A DNA stretch of 64,000 bases from RGIG8767 sp045531685 (GTDB lineage Bacteria; Bacillota; Clostridia; Lachnospirales; Lachnospiraceae): assembly GCA_045531685.1 (NCBI GenBank), contig JAZSEL010000119.1, positions 35,793-99,792 on the forward strand. The letters run 5' to 3'. Position 1 is the first letter of the stretch; each line of letters opens with the position of its first letter. Positions 1 to 8,867 of the stretch are shown in pieces. Both the position numbers and the translations under genes were made by a program. A model generated the notes under the pieces. That model searched no databases. It was given only the letters and a program-made list of their open reading frames with translations, and was not told the DNA's origin.

Positions 1-1288
1 ACGGACTCTTCTCCCCTTCTGTGCCTGTGCTTTCTACTGTAGTTGCCCCGATAGCGGTCCGCTCTCTGCTAAGCGTTTCAAACAAAGGATTTTCCAACTC
101 TTCTTCCATGGTTCCGCATCCAGGTGTCACTCCGTAATATGCAAAATCCGGTTTGCTGCTATCCCCGGCCCAAAGCAACATCTCCTTGGCATCTTCTTTA
201 AAAAAGTCTTTACCGCCAAGTCCGTAAATCAGACTCTTAATCTTTGCACTGCTGCCACTCTTTTGCATAGCAGCCCGGACTTCCATGGAAAGATTACCGC
301 CACCGGCTCCGTAACTGTCCTGCCTGTCAGCAACCAGAATATTTTCTGCCTTTGATAAAAATCCGGCCAGTTCCTTTTCCGGAAACGGTCGAAGAACATG
401 CAGGGTAACGGCTCCTGCTTTTACCCCTTCCTCACGCAATTCATTTACCGCATCAATAGAAGTATCATAGGAAGAGCCAAGTAATACTAAAATATTTTCT
501 GCATCCTCACAGTGCGTCCCTTCTACCTTCCCATATCCCCTTCCCGATAATTCTTGAAAGGAAGCAAATAACTCAGGTAACACCTTGCGTGCCTCTTCCA
601 TAGCCAGATGCAACTGATACCGGTTGTTAATCAAATCCGGCTCATTCATATAGGAACCAATGGTAATCGGATGCTCCAAATCTAAGAATGGGTACTCTTC
701 TTGTTTTTCCCCAATATAATTTCTTACCACCTCATCCTCTTCAAACCGGTAACAACGCCCCTTTTGATGGCTGGTAAAAAATCCGTCAAATGCTACCACC
801 ACCGGAAGTTTAACTCTCTCAGCCAGTTTCAAAGCAATAATGTTAAAATCGTATACCTGTTGCACTGTGCTTGCAAAAAGAATAGGCCAGCCTGCATTCA
901 ACAGATACATAATGTCACTGTGGTCCCCCTTGATTGACAGTGGTCCCGATACCGTCCGGCACACCACATTCATAACCATTGGTACCCTCGTGCCTGATTG
1001 CACCGGAAACTGCTCGATGGCATACAAAAGTCCATTGGCACTGGTAGCGTTTACCACTCGGCCACCGGCAGCTGCCGCACCATAACAGATTCCTGCTGCA
1101 CTGTGCTCGCCCTCTGCTGCCACCATAACAAGGTCTGTTTCCCCGTTTGCCCGCATAATATCCAGATTTTCTGCAATCTGGGTGGAAGGTGTAATCGGAT
1201 AGTACCCCATAAGGTCATAGCCAATCTGCTTAATGGCAATCGCTGCCATTTCATTTCCGGAAGCATATTCCAAAACCTGATTTTTCAT
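1..1288 (-). CDS. 2-oxoacid:ferredoxin oxidoreductase, alpha subunit (C-terminus cut by window edge)
   Basis: Alpha (pyrimidine/thiamine-diphosphate domain) subunit of a pyruvate/2-oxoacid:ferredoxin oxidoreductase, which oxidatively decarboxylates a 2-oxoacid to an acyl-CoA and reduces ferredoxin in the cytoplasm. The reverse-strand frame opens at 1288 with MKNQVLEYASGNEMAA and runs without a stop to base 1. Family features are the early GNEMAA and YYPITPST motifs and a central GDHSD segment. The start overlaps the stop of the upstream gamma/delta gene by one base (TAATG), so the two are translationally coupled. The beta (TPP-binding) subunit would be expected just beyond the window. Which oxoacid is used cannot be told from this part. 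Confidence 0.9.
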   Translation of the reverse strand, partial: MKNQVLEYASGNEMAAIAIKQIGYDLMGYYPITPSTQIAENLDIMRANGETDLVMVAAEGEHSAAGICYGAAAAGGRVVNATSANGLLYAIEQFPVQSGTRVPMVMNVVCRTVSGPLSIKGDHSDIMYLLNAGWPILFASTVQQVYDFNIIALKLAERVKLPVVVAFDGFFTSHQKGRCYRFEEDEVVRNYIGEKQEEYPFLDLEHPITIGSYMNEPDLINNRYQLHLAMEEARKVLPELFASFQELSGRGYGKVEGTHCEDAENILVLLGSSYDTSIDAVNELREEGVKAGAVTLHVLRPFPEKELAGFLSKAENILVADRQDSYGAGGGNLSMEVRAAMQKSGSSAKIKSLIYGLGGKDFFKEDAKEMLLWAGDSSKPDFAYYGVTPGCGTMEEELENPLFETLSRERTAIGATTVESTGTEGEKSP

Positions 1289-2469
1289 TATACCTCTCCT
1301 CCTTCCATTCTTTGCTCTGTCAAATACGACTCCGATGTAATGTAGCCGTCCGGTCCTGCTTCTTCATAATATTCCGGAGTCCTCAACAATTCCTGATTCG
1401 GTAAAAAATAGTCCTTCTCCGGATGTTCTGCCTCTACGCCTCTTACCAGTGCATTCACCGGGCAGACATCCACACAGCGCAGGCATCCTTTGCAATGATA
1501 ATAATCCAATCCCTGATTTACCATCATTTCTCTGCCCTTATATTCTCCTCTTTGAAATTGGAAAACCATATCCGGGCAGGTAGAATGACAAAGTCCGCAA
1601 TTAATGCATCTTTCCTTAATGAAAATCGGGATGTAACCCTGACGGGATGGAGATAAATCCGCCACTACCGAATTACCGAATTTAGGATTAATTCCGCCGA
1701 TAGGGGAGTTTTCATACCCCCATTCGAAGGTGTTTGAACACTGACATTCTCCCACTCCGTCTGCACATTGGCATTCCAATTCCATACCATCTTTTGTTTC
1801 CGGTATTTCTTCATCCACTTTACTACTTATCCCCAATGTAATTTGTTCTACCTCTTCATACCCTCTTCGCATTCCTTCCAGATTGCCCTGCAAAGCATCC
1901 GGATATTTTTTCCCAAGATTATCCCTGCATATCTTCTCCCCGGCTTCCAAATCCGTAAGTCCCATAATCTTTAATGCTGCTCCCAGCATAACTACATTAA
2001 TTCTGGAGTGGGTTTCCATGGCAATCCTCTGTGCCTCCAACCCATAACAGGCACCCATTCTGTCCGGTAATTTATAGTTTCCTATATGACTACTATCCTG
2101 TCCGGCCTCTAATGCCAGAATTACCGTCGTATTCTCCCCGCATCCCTTCCATACCGCACCATCTTTTAGCAGAGCCTGATGAAAAATCACTAATAAATCC
2201 GGCTCAATTATTGGTGAATGCACTCGGATTTCCTTTTCTTTGCGACAATAGCGGATAAACCCTTTTACCGGTGTTCCCGTTTTTTCCGAACCGTAACTGG
2301 AAAAATTGGAACTGTTTAAATCAAGATATTTTACCCCCAACTCTCCCAACATTTTTCCGCATAAATTTGCACCCAAGCCACCGATGCTTTCCAGACGAAC
2401 TTCATAATACTCTTTCCCGTTTTCTAATGTTTCCCGTAAGCCGGCATTTCTTTCTTTTTCCTGCTTCAT
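1288..2469 (-). CDS. 2-oxoacid:ferredoxin oxidoreductase, fused gamma and delta (ferredoxin-like) subunits
   Basis: A 393-residue fusion. Residues about 20-200 are the gamma domain (starts RLESIGGLGANLCGKML, typical of the POR catalytic gamma domain). Residues about 285-350 are a 2[4Fe-4S] delta module with two CxxCxxCxxxCP clusters (CINCGLCHSTCP and CKGCLRCVDVCP). Between them lies a short Cys-rich linker (CQCADGVGECQC) that could bind metal or simply be a hinge. It relays electrons from the TPP centre to ferredoxin. It sits between a rubredoxin gene upstream and the alpha subunit downstream, all on one strand. The gamma-delta fusion order is usual in Clostridia. Confidence 0.88.
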   Translation of the reverse strand: MKQEKERNAGLRETLENGKEYYEVRLESIGGLGANLCGKMLGELGVKYLDLNSSNFSSYGSEKTGTPVKGFIRYCRKEKEIRVHSPIIEPDLLVIFHQALLKDGAVWKGCGENTTVILALEAGQDSSHIGNYKLPDRMGACYGLEAQRIAMETHSRINVVMLGAALKIMGLTDLEAGEKICRDNLGKKYPDALQGNLEGMRRGYEEVEQITLGISSKVDEEIPETKDGMELECQCADGVGECQCSNTFEWGYENSPIGGINPKFGNSVVADLSPSRQGYIPIFIKERCINCGLCHSTCPDMVFQFQRGEYKGREMMVNQGLDYYHCKGCLRCVDVCPVNALVRGVEAEHPEKDYFLPNQELLRTPEYYEEAGPDGYITSESYLTEQRMEGGEV

Positions 2470-2530
2470 TTTGTTTCCCTTCTCTTACCAATTATTCTTC
2501 CCTTTTTCCGGTTTGCTTCTGCCAAATGTA

Positions 2531-2692
2531 TTATTCTTTTACCTCACTGAAATATTCCTTTCCTACAAAACAGAGCGGGCACTGAAAATCTTCCGGTAAC
2601 TCCTCAAATTTAGTTCCCGGCTCGATTCCAAGCTCTGCATCCCCTATTGTTTCATCGTAAATCCATCCACATACATCACACACATACTTCAT
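2531..2692 (-). CDS. rubredoxin
   Basis: A 53-residue protein read directly from the reverse strand (starts MKYVCDVCGWIYDE). It has the two rubredoxin knuckles CxxCG (CDVCG) near residue 5 and CPLC near residue 39, which together bind one Fe in a tetra-cysteine site, and the conserved GWIYD and PGTKFEELPEDFQCP segments. Rubredoxins are small cytoplasmic one-electron carriers. Its place 70 bp after fprA fits the known pairing of rubredoxin with FprA in oxygen or nitric-oxide reduction. It is shorter than the usual gene-calling cut-off and easily missed. SD-like AGGAGAAGA lies just before the ATG. Confidence 0.95.
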   Translation of the reverse strand: MKYVCDVCGWIYDETIGDAELGIEPGTKFEELPEDFQCPLCFVGKEYFSEVKE

Positions 2693-2761
2693 TTTTCTTC
2701 TCCTTTTCTTTTACCAAATTCTTTCTTAAACATTTATTTGTCTACATCCTATTTTTCATTA

Positions 2762-3931
2762 CTATCGCTCCAGGTATTCTTTACACAATTCATTTGCAAG
2801 CAATTCCATCTGTACCAAGTTTTCCTCATTCATTGCCGATAAAATCTTCACTGAATTTTCTGCAAAAGTCAGACCCTTACTTTTTTCCAACATTTCCCGC
2901 ATCAATTTCACTGCAACGGGCATCCAACTTCCATTCTCAATAAGCGCCACCATGCGATTGCTGAAATTACGCTCAGTTAACCATTCAATATATTCCCTCA
3001 TAAACGGGAAAATGCCCACATTGTACGTCGTGGTGGCCAGTACCAGTTTGCTGTAACGGAATGCTTCTGCCACGGCTCTTGACATATCGCATCTTGCCAA
3101 ATCCATTACAACCACATTTGGACATCCCATATCCAAAAGCTTTTTTTCCAAACACTTAACTGCTTTTTTGGTGTTCCCGTAAACAGAAGTATAGGCAATC
3201 AGTATTCCCTCTTCCTCCGGTTCATATTTTGACCAGGTATCATATGTCTTAATATACCTATCTACCTGCTCATCCAATACCGGTCCATGTAAGGGGCATA
3301 TCTTCCTAATATCCTTTTCTGCTATTTTTCCAAGAACCTTCTGCACGGAAGCTCCATACTTTCCCACAATGCCGAAATAATAACGTCGTGCTTCGTCAAT
3401 CCATGTCTCCTCTGCATGCAAGGCACCAAATTTACCAAAAGCATCTGCGCTGAAGAACACCTTCTCCGTCCTGTCGTAGGTCATAATAACTTCAGGCCAA
3501 TGAACCATAAGGGCTGTTACAAACTCCAATTCATGCTTTCCAAGAGAAAGCACATCTCCATCGGATACCACAAGACCCTTGTCCTCAAAATCCCTTCCAA
3601 AAAAATGTTTCATCATGGAAAAAGCTTTTGCTGAAGCAACTAAAGTCGTCTCCGGATACTTTTCAACAAAATTCATAATATTTGCCGAATGGTCCGGCTC
3701 CATATGCTGGATAATGAGATAATCCGGTTTTCTCTTCCCCAATACATTTTGAATGTTCCGTAGCCAAGGGACGGTAAATCCTGCATCTACCGTATCCATT
3801 ACTGCAATCTTCTCATCTATAATAAGATAGGAATTGTAGGACATTCCGTTCTCCACCGGATACATCCCCTCAAACAAATCTATGGTGTAGTCATCCACAC
3901 CAATATATTTAATATCACTTGTAATTATCAT
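2762..3931 (-). CDS. fprA: FprA family A-type flavoprotein (flavo-diiron protein)
   Basis: A 389-residue flavo-diiron protein that reduces O2 to water and/or NO to N2O, protecting an anaerobe. The N-terminal metallo-beta-lactamase-like domain (about 1-245) keeps the diiron ligands H76-x-E78-x-D80-H81 (HMEPDH), a His in MVHWPE, Asp in SADAFG and His in CPLHGP. The C-terminal flavodoxin domain (about 250-389) begins LIAYTSVYGNTKKA, the FMN phosphate loop. There is no fused rubredoxin domain; the separate rubredoxin gene directly downstream is the likely electron donor. The start codon is ATG at 3931, preceded by AGAGGAAGAG. Confidence 0.95.
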   Translation of the reverse strand: MIITSDIKYIGVDDYTIDLFEGMYPVENGMSYNSYLIIDEKIAVMDTVDAGFTVPWLRNIQNVLGKRKPDYLIIQHMEPDHSANIMNFVEKYPETTLVASAKAFSMMKHFFGRDFEDKGLVVSDGDVLSLGKHELEFVTALMVHWPEVIMTYDRTEKVFFSADAFGKFGALHAEETWIDEARRYYFGIVGKYGASVQKVLGKIAEKDIRKICPLHGPVLDEQVDRYIKTYDTWSKYEPEEEGILIAYTSVYGNTKKAVKCLEKKLLDMGCPNVVVMDLARCDMSRAVAEAFRYSKLVLATTTYNVGIFPFMREYIEWLTERNFSNRMVALIENGSWMPVAVKLMREMLEKSKGLTFAENSVKILSAMNEENLVQMELLANELCKEYLER

Positions 3932-4111
3932 TCACTCTTCCTCTTTTACCCATGCTTCCAAAGCATACCTTTTGATACTGTTTGCCGGTTCCTATAGTTT
4001 GTTCATTTTATGAAATATATGTTTTTCTTTGGAAAATTATTCCCCAAAAGCCGGGATCCCATGCACGCAAAATACTCTTTTTTTCAGAAACTTTCATACA
4101 GCCTTTTTTAC

Positions 4112-4145
4112 AAAAAAAATCCGTCCATTTCGTTAAAAATGGACG
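4112..4145 (-). terminator. rho-independent terminator
   Basis: Arms CGTCCATTT (4122-4130) and AAATGGACG (4137-4145) form a 9-bp stem, followed on the reverse strand by eight T (4112-4119). It ends transcription of the mini-protein gene at 4160-4396. Confidence 0.85.
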
Positions 4146-4159
4146 AATTTTTCAAATCC

Positions 4160-4396
4160 TTATTTCTTACTTATTTTTCTATATATCAGGAACCCAATCC
4201 CTGCAAGGATAATTCCAACAATAATTGTTCCAAGAATCAATCCGTCTCCGACTTTACCGGCTATGAATACCGAAGTCGGTCCGTCTGCTCCACCAATAAT
4301 GGATATGGCTACTGCTGCCTTTGTTTTCCAATGTATTCCTATTACAGCCAATAGTATTCCCAAGACTGCTATAATAATGGTTATTGCTTTTTTCAT
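4160..4396 (-). CDS. mini-protein resembling a piece of Na+-pump decarboxylase beta subunit
   Basis: A 78-residue two-helix membrane protein. After an N-terminal hydrophobic helix (AITIIIAVLGILLAVIGI) comes SIIGGADGPTSVFIAGK, which matches the signature loop of the beta subunits of sodium-translocating decarboxylases (OadB/GcdB family), then a second hydrophobic helix. The full family has about 350-400 residues, so this is only one re-entrant-loop unit. The ATG at 4396 is preferred over a GTG at 4408 because AAAGGAG stands 11 bases upstream of the ATG and would overlap the GTG. It has its own terminator and no pump genes nearby. Function is unknown; a free-standing ion-binding element or a domesticated relic are both possible. 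Confidence 0.7.
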   Translation of the reverse strand: MKKAITIIIAVLGILLAVIGIHWKTKAAVAISIIGGADGPTSVFIAGKVGDGLILGTIIVGIILAGIGFLIYRKISKK

Positions 4397-4408
4397 ACTG
4401 AATCGCAC

Positions 4409-4606
4409 TCCTTTCGTAATAACCCCTTCTCCAAATAAACGAATTCTTTTCTCATCGATTTGTGAATCTAAACCGTAAATGTCTTCAACAAAAGAACGGG
4501 ATGGATAAATTCTCTTGTTGTAAAAATTGTCTTACCATAATGTCACTCCTTGTAGCAATATTATACCGCTGTGTCGGTATAATGTTCAATAATTATCTAA
4601 ATTAAC
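4409..4606. other. intergenic region with unexplained open frame and palindrome
   Basis: No convincing gene. On the reverse strand a frame without stops runs from about 4530 into the mini-protein (reads NFYNKRIYPSRSFVEDIYG and onward), but it has no ATG, GTG or TTG start of its own. In another frame a perfect Shine-Dalgarno (AAGGAGTGACATT) precedes ATG and only 17 codons before a stop. This may be a decayed gene start. Confidence 0.35.
4560..4583. promoter_or_regulatory. candidate operator palindrome
   Basis: ATTATACCG and CGGTATAAT are perfect inverted repeats of 9 bp around a 6-bp spacer. The size and spacing suit a TetR/MarR-type dimer site, and the right arm contains a TATAAT -10-like hexamer. 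The regulator is not in the window. Confidence 0.45.
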
Positions 4607-4642
4607 GCAAAAAATGCTCCGTAAATTTCTTTACGAAGCATT
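4607..4642 (-). terminator. gdhA terminator
   Basis: AATGCTCCGTAAA and TTTACGAAGCATT form a 13-bp stem with one mismatch, followed on the reverse strand by TTTTTT. It lies 29 bp past the gdhA stop codon. Confidence 0.85.
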
Positions 4643-4670
4643 CTTATTATTGAATAAATTCTATTCTAAT

Positions 4671-6017
4671 TTACACAATTCCCTGTGCAGTCATAGCCTC
4701 AGCTACCTTCAAGAAACCTGCAATGTTAGCACCTGCAACGTAGTTGCCTTCCATGCCGTATTTCTTAGCAGCGTCATCTAAGTTGTGGAAGATGTTAACC
4801 ATGATGTTCTGTAACTTGCCGTCAACTTCTTCGAAGGACCAGCTTAAACGCTCAGAGTTCTGGCTCATTTCAAGAGCGGATGTTGCTACACCACCTGCGT
4901 TAGCAGCCTTACCAGGTACGAACCATACACCATTCTGCTGTAAGTATTCGGTAGCTTCCATAGTAGTAGGCATATTAGCACCTTCACATACTGCCATAAC
5001 ACCATTAGCAACGAGTGCCTTTGCATCTTCAAGGTGTAATTCGTTCTGAGTCGCACATGGAAGAGCGATATCAACCTTAACAGACCATACGCTTGGAGCG
5101 CCGTCTTTCTTTTCTGTGTACTGTGCGCTTGGTCTTGCAGCAGCATATTCTGTAAGACGTGCACGTTTTACTTCTTTTACTTCACGAAGTAATTCTACAT
5201 CAATTCCTTCCGGATCATAAATCCATCCGTTAGAATCAGAACATGTTACAGGCTTAGCACCTAACTGCTGTGCTTTCTGGATAGCATAGATAGCTACGTT
5301 ACCTGCACCGGAAACTGCTACTATCTTACCTGCGATGTCAGAACCGTTGCATTTTAACATTTCTGCTGTTATGTATAATAAGCCGTAGCCGGTAGCCTGT
5401 GTTCTTGCTAAAGAACCACCGTAAGATAATCCCTTACCTGTTAATACACCTTCGTAGATGTTGCGGATTTTCTTGTACTGGCCGTACATATAACCGATTT
5501 CTCTTGCGCCTGTTCCGATATCACCTGCAGGAACGTCTGTGTCAGCGCCGATATGTCTGTAAAGTTCATTCATAAAGCTCTGGCAGGATGCCATAACTTC
5601 TCTGTCTGATTTACCCTTAGGATCGAAATCAGAACCACCCTTACCACCGCCGATTGGAAGACCTGTAAGAGAGTTTTTGAAAATCTGTTCAAAACCTAAG
5701 AATTTGATGATACCAATGTTTACGGATGGATGAAGGCGGATACCTCCCTTGTAAGGTCCGATAGCACTGTTAAACTGTACACGGTAACCGGTATTTACCT
5801 GAACCTGTCCCTTATCATCTACCCACGGTACACGGAAAATAATCTGTCTTTCCGGGTTAACGATTCTCTCTAAAAGAGCATCTCTTCTGTATGCTTCTTC
5901 GTTTGCTTCAATTACAACACGAAGAGATTCAAGAACTTCCTTTACTGCCTGATGGAACTCCGGCTGTGCTGGATTTTTCTCAACTACTAAGCTGATTACC
6001 TCATCAACGTATGACAT
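4671..6017 (-). CDS. gdhA: glutamate dehydrogenase (hexameric, GdhA type)
   Basis: 448 residues, the usual length of bacterial hexameric GDH, which interconverts glutamate with 2-oxoglutarate and ammonium using NAD(P)H. Visible family motifs are GPYKGGIRLHPSV and PIGGGKGGSDFDPKGKS (substrate and catalytic lysines, about residues 85-130) and the Rossmann fold GAGNVAIYA near 240. The order and length resemble NADP-type biosynthetic enzymes, but coenzyme choice cannot be settled here. The gene is alone, with its own terminator and a Shine-Dalgarno AGGAGG 8 bases before the ATG. Clostridia express it at high level as the main ammonium-assimilating or glutamate-forming enzyme. Confidence 0.97.
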   Translation of the reverse strand: MSYVDEVISLVVEKNPAQPEFHQAVKEVLESLRVVIEANEEAYRRDALLERIVNPERQIIFRVPWVDDKGQVQVNTGYRVQFNSAIGPYKGGIRLHPSVNIGIIKFLGFEQIFKNSLTGLPIGGGKGGSDFDPKGKSDREVMASCQSFMNELYRHIGADTDVPAGDIGTGAREIGYMYGQYKKIRNIYEGVLTGKGLSYGGSLARTQATGYGLLYITAEMLKCNGSDIAGKIVAVSGAGNVAIYAIQKAQQLGAKPVTCSDSNGWIYDPEGIDVELLREVKEVKRARLTEYAAARPSAQYTEKKDGAPSVWSVKVDIALPCATQNELHLEDAKALVANGVMAVCEGANMPTTMEATEYLQQNGVWFVPGKAANAGGVATSALEMSQNSERLSWSFEEVDGKLQNIMVNIFHNLDDAAKKYGMEGNYVAGANIAGFLKVAEAMTAQGIV

Positions 6018-6223
6018 ATAAATATCCTCCTAAAAATAGTTTACAAAATGAAACATGAACACATAGCAAAACCATTCTGCCATGCCGGACACTTTTATCC
6101 TTTTGTATTCTACATCAAACATTTTCTCAATGCAACACTTTTCTGCATTAAAGCTATAAAGAAATTGTATGCACCGATACATTTATACAAAATCTTGTAT
6201 TTTATGCTACTATACTCCATATA

Positions 6224-6255
6224 TAAAAAAGACTGCCCATTCAAATGAGCAGTCT
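6224..6255 (-). terminator. terminator of the SH3 protein gene
   Basis: AGACTGCTCATTTGAATGGGCAGTCT on the reverse strand folds into a stem with one bulge pair and is followed by TTTTTT (6224-6230). It lies just past the stop codon at 6261. Confidence 0.88.
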
Positions 6256-6260
6256 CATCA

Positions 6261-7565
6261 CTATTCTAAAAATTCAGATTTTACATAACCGGTTTTGCCG
6301 TCATATTTTACTTTTGTCCATCCGTCAGCCTGTTTCATAATTACTTCCAACTCTTCTCCCGGATAGCATACTCCAAGCTTATCAGCTGATGTACTGGCAG
6401 ATTTACGGATATTTACGGTATCTGTTACAGTAGCTGTCCCTGATGTTGGCGAATTAGCCGCTGCTTCTTCTGCATCTTCATCATCTTCTACTACAACTAC
6501 TTCCTCTTCTATCGGCTCTAAGAACTCTGTCTTAATATATGCCTCTTCTCCTTCAAACTCAATCTTGGACCAGCCGTTGGCTTTTTCTTCCAACAATTTA
6601 TATTCTTTTCCAAGCTCAGCCTTTCCTACCTTATCGGCAGATACACTGTCGGAGCTACGCACATTTACTACATCTGTTGTTCTTACTTTCTTAACAACAA
6701 TCTGTGTTTCTTCTGACTCTTCTTCTGTTGATTCTTCCTCAGAAGCTTCTTCCGTTTCCACTGTTTCCTGTACTTCTGCTGCAGCTGCCGCATTGGCCTC
6801 TACCTCTAATTTAGCAAGTTCTTCTCCTACGGCTGCTGTAAGAATGTCCGGTAATTCATCTAAAAATCTGCTCAGTTCCACATCGGCAGCCTTCACTTCA
6901 TTATATTTAACCTGAACGGTATTTACCAAATCCACAACATCATCCTGTGCCGAAATAATCTCACAGTAATCAATTATTTCTTCCGCCTGGGTCTCACCAT
7001 TAATATAGTATGCTCCACTCTCATTTTTACAAACGAAAAGAGCATTCATTCCCGGAGTCAGAGTGTCAAAATCGACCAATTTAACTTCGTAATAGGCATA
7101 CACAATATGGGAATCCTCAAGAGGTCCCTTTTTGGTATAACAGATTACTGTTGGATAGCTTTCCACATATTCACTCTTTTTGGCAATCTTAATCTGTTCT
7201 TTCTCATCCAGACCGGTAGCAATGGATAAAAGTGTATCGATATCCCCGTCCGCCATGGCCTGATAATACTTTTTAACAATTGCATTTACTTCTGCGTAAG
7301 CATCTTCCTCCAACGGTTCATCCGGAACTACCAGCGTCTCTTCCTCCGTTGCAGTAACTGCTGTTGTGGTCTCGACAATAGCTGCCACTTCACTACTTGG
7401 TGCTTTCTGGCCTACCGTAACACTGACAATCACCGCTACAACAACAAGGGCAATAAAAACAAAAATGGAAATGGCTATGGTCTTATTCTCTTTAATCAGT
7501 CCACCGATATCCTTACACCATTCTGTGAAGGAATGCAGCTTATCCTTTATTTGTTTCTTATTCAA
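6261..7565 (-). CDS. membrane-anchored protein with two bacterial SH3 domains
   Basis: 434 residues with one transmembrane helix (about 28-50, TIAISIFVFIALVVVAVIV) and the rest predicted outside. Residues about 85-230 are a globular domain of NTF2-like character (guess), followed by a Glu/Ala-rich linker and two SH3b domains (about 295-355 and 375-434), each with VNVRxSxSxxADKxG and a GWxKxxxxGxxxYxKxEFLE end. Such domains bind cell-wall peptide. The start is a TTG at 7565 with AAGGTAAGG 8 bases upstream. It stands alone between gdhA and tRNA-Arg. Role in wall binding is inferred from the domains; no catalytic domain is seen. Confidence 0.75.
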   Translation of the reverse strand: MNKKQIKDKLHSFTEWCKDIGGLIKENKTIAISIFVFIALVVVAVIVSVTVGQKAPSSEVAAIVETTTAVTATEEETLVVPDEPLEEDAYAEVNAIVKKYYQAMADGDIDTLLSIATGLDEKEQIKIAKKSEYVESYPTVICYTKKGPLEDSHIVYAYYEVKLVDFDTLTPGMNALFVCKNESGAYYINGETQAEEIIDYCEIISAQDDVVDLVNTVQVKYNEVKAADVELSRFLDELPDILTAAVGEELAKLEVEANAAAAAEVQETVETEEASEEESTEEESEETQIVVKKVRTTDVVNVRSSDSVSADKVGKAELGKEYKLLEEKANGWSKIEFEGEEAYIKTEFLEPIEEEVVVVEDDEDAEEAAANSPTSGTATVTDTVNIRKSASTSADKLGVCYPGEELEVIMKQADGWTKVKYDGKTGYVKSEFLE

Positions 7566-7627
7566 AATAATAACCTTACCTTTCTAAATAAAACTTACTT
7601 TTCTTCAGAAAAAAGGCGTAACTCAAA

Positions 7628-7699
7628 TGCACCCGACAGGAATCGAACCTGCATTAAAGGCGTCGGAGGCCTCCGTTCTATCCATTAGACTACAGGTGC
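7628..7699 (-). tRNA. tRNA-Arg (anticodon CCG)
   Basis: The reverse strand gives a 72-nt cloverleaf: acceptor GCACCTG paired with CGGGTGC plus discriminator A, anticodon stem GAGGC/GCCTT around loop CTCCGAC (anticodon CCG, reads CGG), and T arm with GGTTCGAATCC. The CCA end is not encoded. It reads a rare arginine codon. Confidence 0.95.
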
Positions 7700-7811
7700 A
7701 AATTATTACAAATTTGTTACGCCAGTGGTTATCATACCACATCTTTCGTATATTGTCTAGTAAACCACCTTTTCAAAATGTTGCCAGTAGCTGTCTACTA
7801 TATAGTATATG

Positions 7812-7837
7812 CCGGGGAAAGCATTTACTTTCCCCGG
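7812..7837. terminator. hairpin after the DUF5688 gene
   Basis: CCGGGGAAAG and CTTTCCCCGG form a perfect 10-bp stem with a 6-nt loop, 17 bp past the stop at 7854. The T-rich tail is on the plus side (GGTTTTATGTTTTT), so for the minus-strand gene it is a hairpin without a good T-run. Confidence 0.5.
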
Positions 7838-7853
7838 TTTTATGTTTTTCTGT

Positions 7854-8810
7854 TTATCTTTTGTATAGGGGAATGATATTCTCATTTTTGCCTGTTTCTC
7901 TCCGATAAGGAACCTGTGGCAAAAGAGTGACTTCTTTTGTAAGAGTTGTATAAAGATACGCGTGATTGGATAGTATTTCTTCTCTGTTAAGCTTTTCGTG
8001 ATTGATTTCATCCACCATATGGGAAAGATGCTTCTCATCACTTGCATATTTCTTTGGCAAAATAATAATTTCATGAATGGAGCTTGGTAACATATAGTAA
8101 TCTCCCTCTACTTCTTTTGCTATCAGCTCCAATTGCTCCGGATAAAGCAGGCATCCCGCTCCGTACATTTTTCCTCTATTAGTTAAAACATACATTGGGA
8201 GTTTGGAAACCAGCAGTTCTGCCGGGTCATCATACAATTCTTTTAGGACTGTGGACATATTCAAAAAATCTGCCGGCATATGACGCATCATGTTTTCCAT
8301 TGCATCCTTAAGAAACTGTACCTCTTCCACTTCCCACATTTTAAGATGCTCATTCCGGATAAGAATCGTTCCCTGCCCAATCCTGTCATCCATAATATTG
8401 CAGTAGCCCACAACTGCCAAATCCAGATAGCATTTATGGGGAACCTCTTGCAATAACTGCCAGTTCATCTCATAGTTAATGAGTTTGAAGCCAAGATGCG
8501 GTTTTACCAATTCATACTTCTGGAAAAAATCTATGTCAAATTCTTCATAAATACAAGATTTTTCATATTCCTCCATAAATGTCCGAAGCACTTCATGAAA
8601 CGGCATACCGTCTTCATATTTTTCAAAATAGTGCTCCAAATATAAGGTAGGCATAATATTCCTGCCATCCTTCATAATAGTAATTCCCCTTAATAAAACC
8701 CCGTTAACTTTCTGGACACAATGTAATTTGACATGTGCGTCCTCTCCATATACTTTTTGTAGTTTTTCCTGCATCTGCGTGCAAAATGCATCATAAGACA
8801 TGCTTCTCAT
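7854..8810 (-). CDS. DUF5688 family protein
   Basis: 318 residues, soluble, no signal peptide or membrane helix. The beginning (MSYDAFCTQMQEKLQKVYG), the VQKVNGVLLRGITI segment, the PTLYLEHYFEKYEDG stretch and the SSIHEIIILP segment near the C-terminus match the DUF5688 family, which is abundant, often in several copies, in Lachnospiraceae. Biochemical function is unknown; members look like regulators or toxin/antitoxin-like proteins, but nothing here decides. The start at 8810 has AAAGGAGAAGG upstream. The gene is alone, with a hairpin behind it. Confidence 0.75.
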   Translation of the reverse strand: MRSMSYDAFCTQMQEKLQKVYGEDAHVKLHCVQKVNGVLLRGITIMKDGRNIMPTLYLEHYFEKYEDGMPFHEVLRTFMEEYEKSCIYEEFDIDFFQKYELVKPHLGFKLINYEMNWQLLQEVPHKCYLDLAVVGYCNIMDDRIGQGTILIRNEHLKMWEVEEVQFLKDAMENMMRHMPADFLNMSTVLKELYDDPAELLVSKLPMYVLTNRGKMYGAGCLLYPEQLELIAKEVEGDYYMLPSSIHEIIILPKKYASDEKHLSHMVDEINHEKLNREEILSNHAYLYTTLTKEVTLLPQVPYRRETGKNENIIPLYKR

Positions 8811-8867
8811 AAACCTTCTCCTTTTACCTGACTAAATATTTAACTGAGTGGAATGTCTTTTTTACCG

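Noticed and set aside
4409..4560. A new gene upstream of the mini-protein
   Set aside because: The open frame has no start codon and the one with a good ribosome site stops after 17 codons.
6048..6223. Promoter TTGCAT-N17-TAGAAT before gdhA
   Set aside because: The -35 matches only three bases; not strong enough to list.
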